NCBI GenBank assembly: GCA_964634565.1
Contig: CAZWLP010000100.1
Coordinates: forward strand, 1-7,165
Length of the DNA stretch: 7,165 bases
Origin: JAUVKT01 sp964634565
GTDB taxonomy: Bacteria; Bacteroidota; Bacteroidia; Bacteroidales; VadinHA17
Direction: 5' to 3'
The notes under the pieces were generated by a model. That model worked only from the letters and a program-made list of their open reading frames with translations. It was not told where the DNA came from and ran no database searches. The translations under genes and the position numbers were made by a program. Positions 6,075-7,165 of the stretch are shown here, in pieces; positions within the stretch are counted from its first letter, which is position 1; every line of letters starts with the position of its first letter.

Positions 6075-6731
6075 ATGTTCTGGATACAGGAACATTTTAT
6101 TGAAATATTCGGAGCTATTACAGGAATAATTTATGTATTCCTGGAGATTAAACGCAATATATGGCTCTGGCCCCTTGGGATAGTTACTTCATCTGTATAT
6201 ATATATGTATTTTATCATTCGGGCTTCTATGCAGATATGGGCCTGCAGTGGTATTATCTTTTTATTAGTGTTTATGGATGGATTATCTGGAGCCGGGCTA
6301 AGAAAATTAAAAATGCAGGGAGCAGGGAGCAGGGAGCAGGGAGCAAAGAAGAGGGAGAGAGGGAAAGAGGGAGAGAGGAGAAAGAAATCGTAATAAGTAA
6401 TATTAAGTACCGTCAAATTATAGTACTTTCTTTGATAACAGGCTTTTTATTTGTTGGGATATGGTATATTTTAACGAGGTTTACAGATTCGACAATACCT
6501 GGCTGGGATGCTTTTACAACTGCTCTTTCGATTACGGCAACATGGATGCTTGCAAGAAAGATAATAGAGCACTGGTATTTATGGATTGCAGTAAATATTG
6601 TGTCAGTTGGATTATATATTTACAAAGGCCTTTATCCCACTGTTTTTTTGTTTGTTGTGTATGCTGTAATGGCTGTTGTTGGTTATATTGAATGGAGGAA
6701 ATATTATGGAAAAGGTTGTAGTACTGGCTAA
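6075..6731 (+). CDS. pnuT: PnuC-family inner-membrane vitamin transporter (PnuT type, thiamine)
   Basis: This is a 218-residue PnuC-family transporter that moves an unphosphorylated vitamin by facilitated diffusion, with trapping by a kinase. Family features are LEIKRNIWLWPLGI (23-36), GLQWYYLFISVYGW (56-69), the WDAFTTALSITATWMLARKIIEHWYLWIAVN region (144-174) and the C-terminal YIEWRKYY (204-211). Seven membrane segments can be drawn: about 9-25, 29-48, 52-72, 113-131, 143-160, 164-183 and 186-206. The positive-inside rule puts the N-terminus outside and the 73-112 loop in the cytoplasm. Residues 81-104 of that loop (AGSREQGAGSKEEGERERGR...) are encoded by a heptamer/purine repeat and are not typical of the family. 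Location after a TPP riboswitch and before thiamine pyrophosphokinase argues for thiamine (PnuT) rather than nicotinamide riboside (PnuC). It starts 10 bases after the receptor and overlaps thiN by 26 bases. Confidence 0.92.
   Translation: MFWIQEHFIEIFGAITGIIYVFLEIKRNIWLWPLGIVTSSVYIYVFYHSGFYADMGLQWYYLFISVYGWIIWSRAKKIKNAGSREQGAGSKEEGERERGREEKEIVISNIKYRQIIVLSLITGFLFVGIWYILTRFTDSTIPGWDAFTTALSITATWMLARKIIEHWYLWIAVNIVSVGLYIYKGLYPTVFLFVVYAVMAVVGYIEWRKYYGKGCSTG
6315..6345. repeat. Heptamer tandem repeat GCAGGGA x4 inside pnuT
   Basis: Four perfect copies of GCAGGGA (6315-6342) are followed by GCA. Three units make 21 bases, so the translation repeats with period seven residues (AGSREQG, then AGSKEEG). 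The array sits within the cytoplasmic loop between membrane segments 3 and 4 and leaves the frame open. It is much richer in G than the flanking AT-rich coding sequence. Confidence 0.9.
6345..6387. repeat. 43-base homopurine tract within pnuT
   Basis: Every base from 6345 to 6387 is A or G on the plus strand. The tract contains a 13-base direct repeat, AGAGGGAGAGAGG, at 6350-6362 and 6366-6378. It follows directly on the GCAGGGA array and encodes KEEGERERGREEKE. Long purine tracts can form triplex DNA or favour polymerase slippage; whether this one does is not shown by the sequence. Confidence 0.85.
6694..6700 (+). promoter_or_regulatory. Strong Shine-Dalgarno sequence for thiN inside pnuT
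   Basis: GGAGGAA lies 5 bases before the thiN ATG at 6706 and within the last codons of pnuT. Strong ribosome binding sites are uncommon in Bacteroidetes, so this one helps fix the thiN start and suggests that thiN translation is ensured despite the 26-base overlap. The same bases encode Glu-Trp-Arg-Lys near the pnuT C-terminus, so the match may be partly forced by coding. Confidence 0.55.
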
Positions 6732-7165
6732 TGGAAGTTTTCCTGAATCGGATATTCCCCTGGGATACCTCGATAATGCTGATATAATAATAAGTTGCGA
6801 TGGTGCTGTTGAAAAACTTGTAGATCGCGGATTGGAACCGCATGCGATTGTGGGTGATATGGATTCGATATCTGAAGAACTAAAAGCGCGTTATTCAGTT
6901 ATCTTATATCCTGATAATAATGAGGATTATAATGATCTTACAAAGGCAGTTAAATATTGCATGCAAAAAGGATATACAGATCTTGTAATACTTGGTGCAA
7001 GCGGACTGAGGGAAGATCACACCCTTGGAAATATATCCCTGCTGGCAGATTATTCTGAATATGTCTCTGTAAGAATGGTTACAGATAATGGTATATTTTT
7101 CCCGGTAAATTCAGGAGATCAGATAAAGTCTTTCCATGGTCAGCAGGTTTCAATATTCTCTTTTA
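6706..7165 (+). CDS. thiN: Thiamine pyrophosphokinase (3' end outside window)
   Basis: The first 153 residues are present, out of a usual length near 200-220. The enzyme transfers pyrophosphate from ATP to thiamine to give TPP in the cytoplasm, trapping imported thiamine and making the ligand of the riboswitch that leads the operon. Family motifs appear in order: CDGA (31-34), IVGDMDS (48-54), the acidic NEDYNDLTKA (72-81, corresponding to the 'D...TDf.KAl' motif) and GASGLREDHTLGNI (97-110, the 'GG.R.DH...N' motif). The catalytic domain is therefore intact. The C-terminal thiamine-binding beta domain is only starting at the edge. The ATG at 6706 gives a standard N-terminus (MEKVVVLANGSFP) and has a good ribosome binding site. 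It overlaps the pnuT end by 26 bases, consistent with one polycistronic mRNA. Confidence 0.95.
   Translation, partial: MEKVVVLANGSFPESDIPLGYLDNADIIISCDGAVEKLVDRGLEPHAIVGDMDSISEELKARYSVILYPDNNEDYNDLTKAVKYCMQKGYTDLVILGASGLREDHTLGNISLLADYSEYVSVRMVTDNGIFFPVNSGDQIKSFHGQQVSIFSF

Noticed and set aside
6315..6378. Possible CRISPR-like array
   Set aside because: Units are 7 bases with no spacers and are read in frame within a transporter gene; no cas gene is present.
6189..6843. Several open frames on both strands across pnuT and thiN
   Set aside because: They are alternative frames of the pnuT and thiN coding sequences. Only the frames reached by repeat slippage are of interest and they are treated under the heptamer finding.
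1..7165. A wholly new multi-gene system
   Set aside because: The genes fall into a housekeeping cell-wall operon and a known type of thiamine salvage operon. No defence, toxin, phage or mobile-element genes are visible.

Overview
The window looks like chromosome from a member of the Bacteroidota, probably Bacteroidales. The evidence is AT-rich DNA, promoter-like boxes of the Bacteroidetes type (TAnnTTTG) before gene groups on both strands, a DUF4290 gene directly upstream of murA, a MurA with Asp at the catalytic Cys position, and a TonB-dependent receptor with an N-terminal carboxypeptidase-regulatory-like domain.

Left part (1-309): an 83-codon open frame on the minus strand looks like coding sequence but has no usable start codon. 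It runs off the left edge through a short heptamer repeat (CATCTCA). A perfect 10-bp inverted repeat at 241-271 lies between it and ridA. I read this as a gene remnant.

Minus-strand operon (310-2631, plus its leader): DUF4290 gene, murA and ridA, tightly packed. DUF4290 and murA overlap by one base and ridA starts 13 bases after murA. A TTTG-N20-TAGATTTG promoter candidate lies upstream. MurA makes the first committed peptidoglycan precursor. RidA is a small enamine/imine deaminase. A separate minus-strand gene at 2973-3386 resembles DUF3052-type proteins and has its own promoter-like box.

Plus-strand operon (about 3486 to beyond the right edge): a Bacteroidetes promoter box, a clear TPP riboswitch (about 3501-3582), a TonB-dependent outer-membrane receptor, a PnuC-family inner-membrane transporter (PnuT type) and thiamine pyrophosphokinase (cut by the right edge). 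Together they form a thiamine salvage unit: import across the outer membrane, import across the inner membrane, phosphorylation to TPP, and feedback by TPP on the leader RNA. The arrangement is a known Bacteroidetes theme rather than a new system.

The most unusual local feature is in the transporter gene: four perfect GCAGGGA heptamers followed by a 43-base all-purine tract, read in frame as about 24 extra hydrophilic residues in the cytoplasmic loop between membrane segments 3 and 4. Because the unit is 7 bases, gain or loss of one copy would truncate the transporter almost at once.
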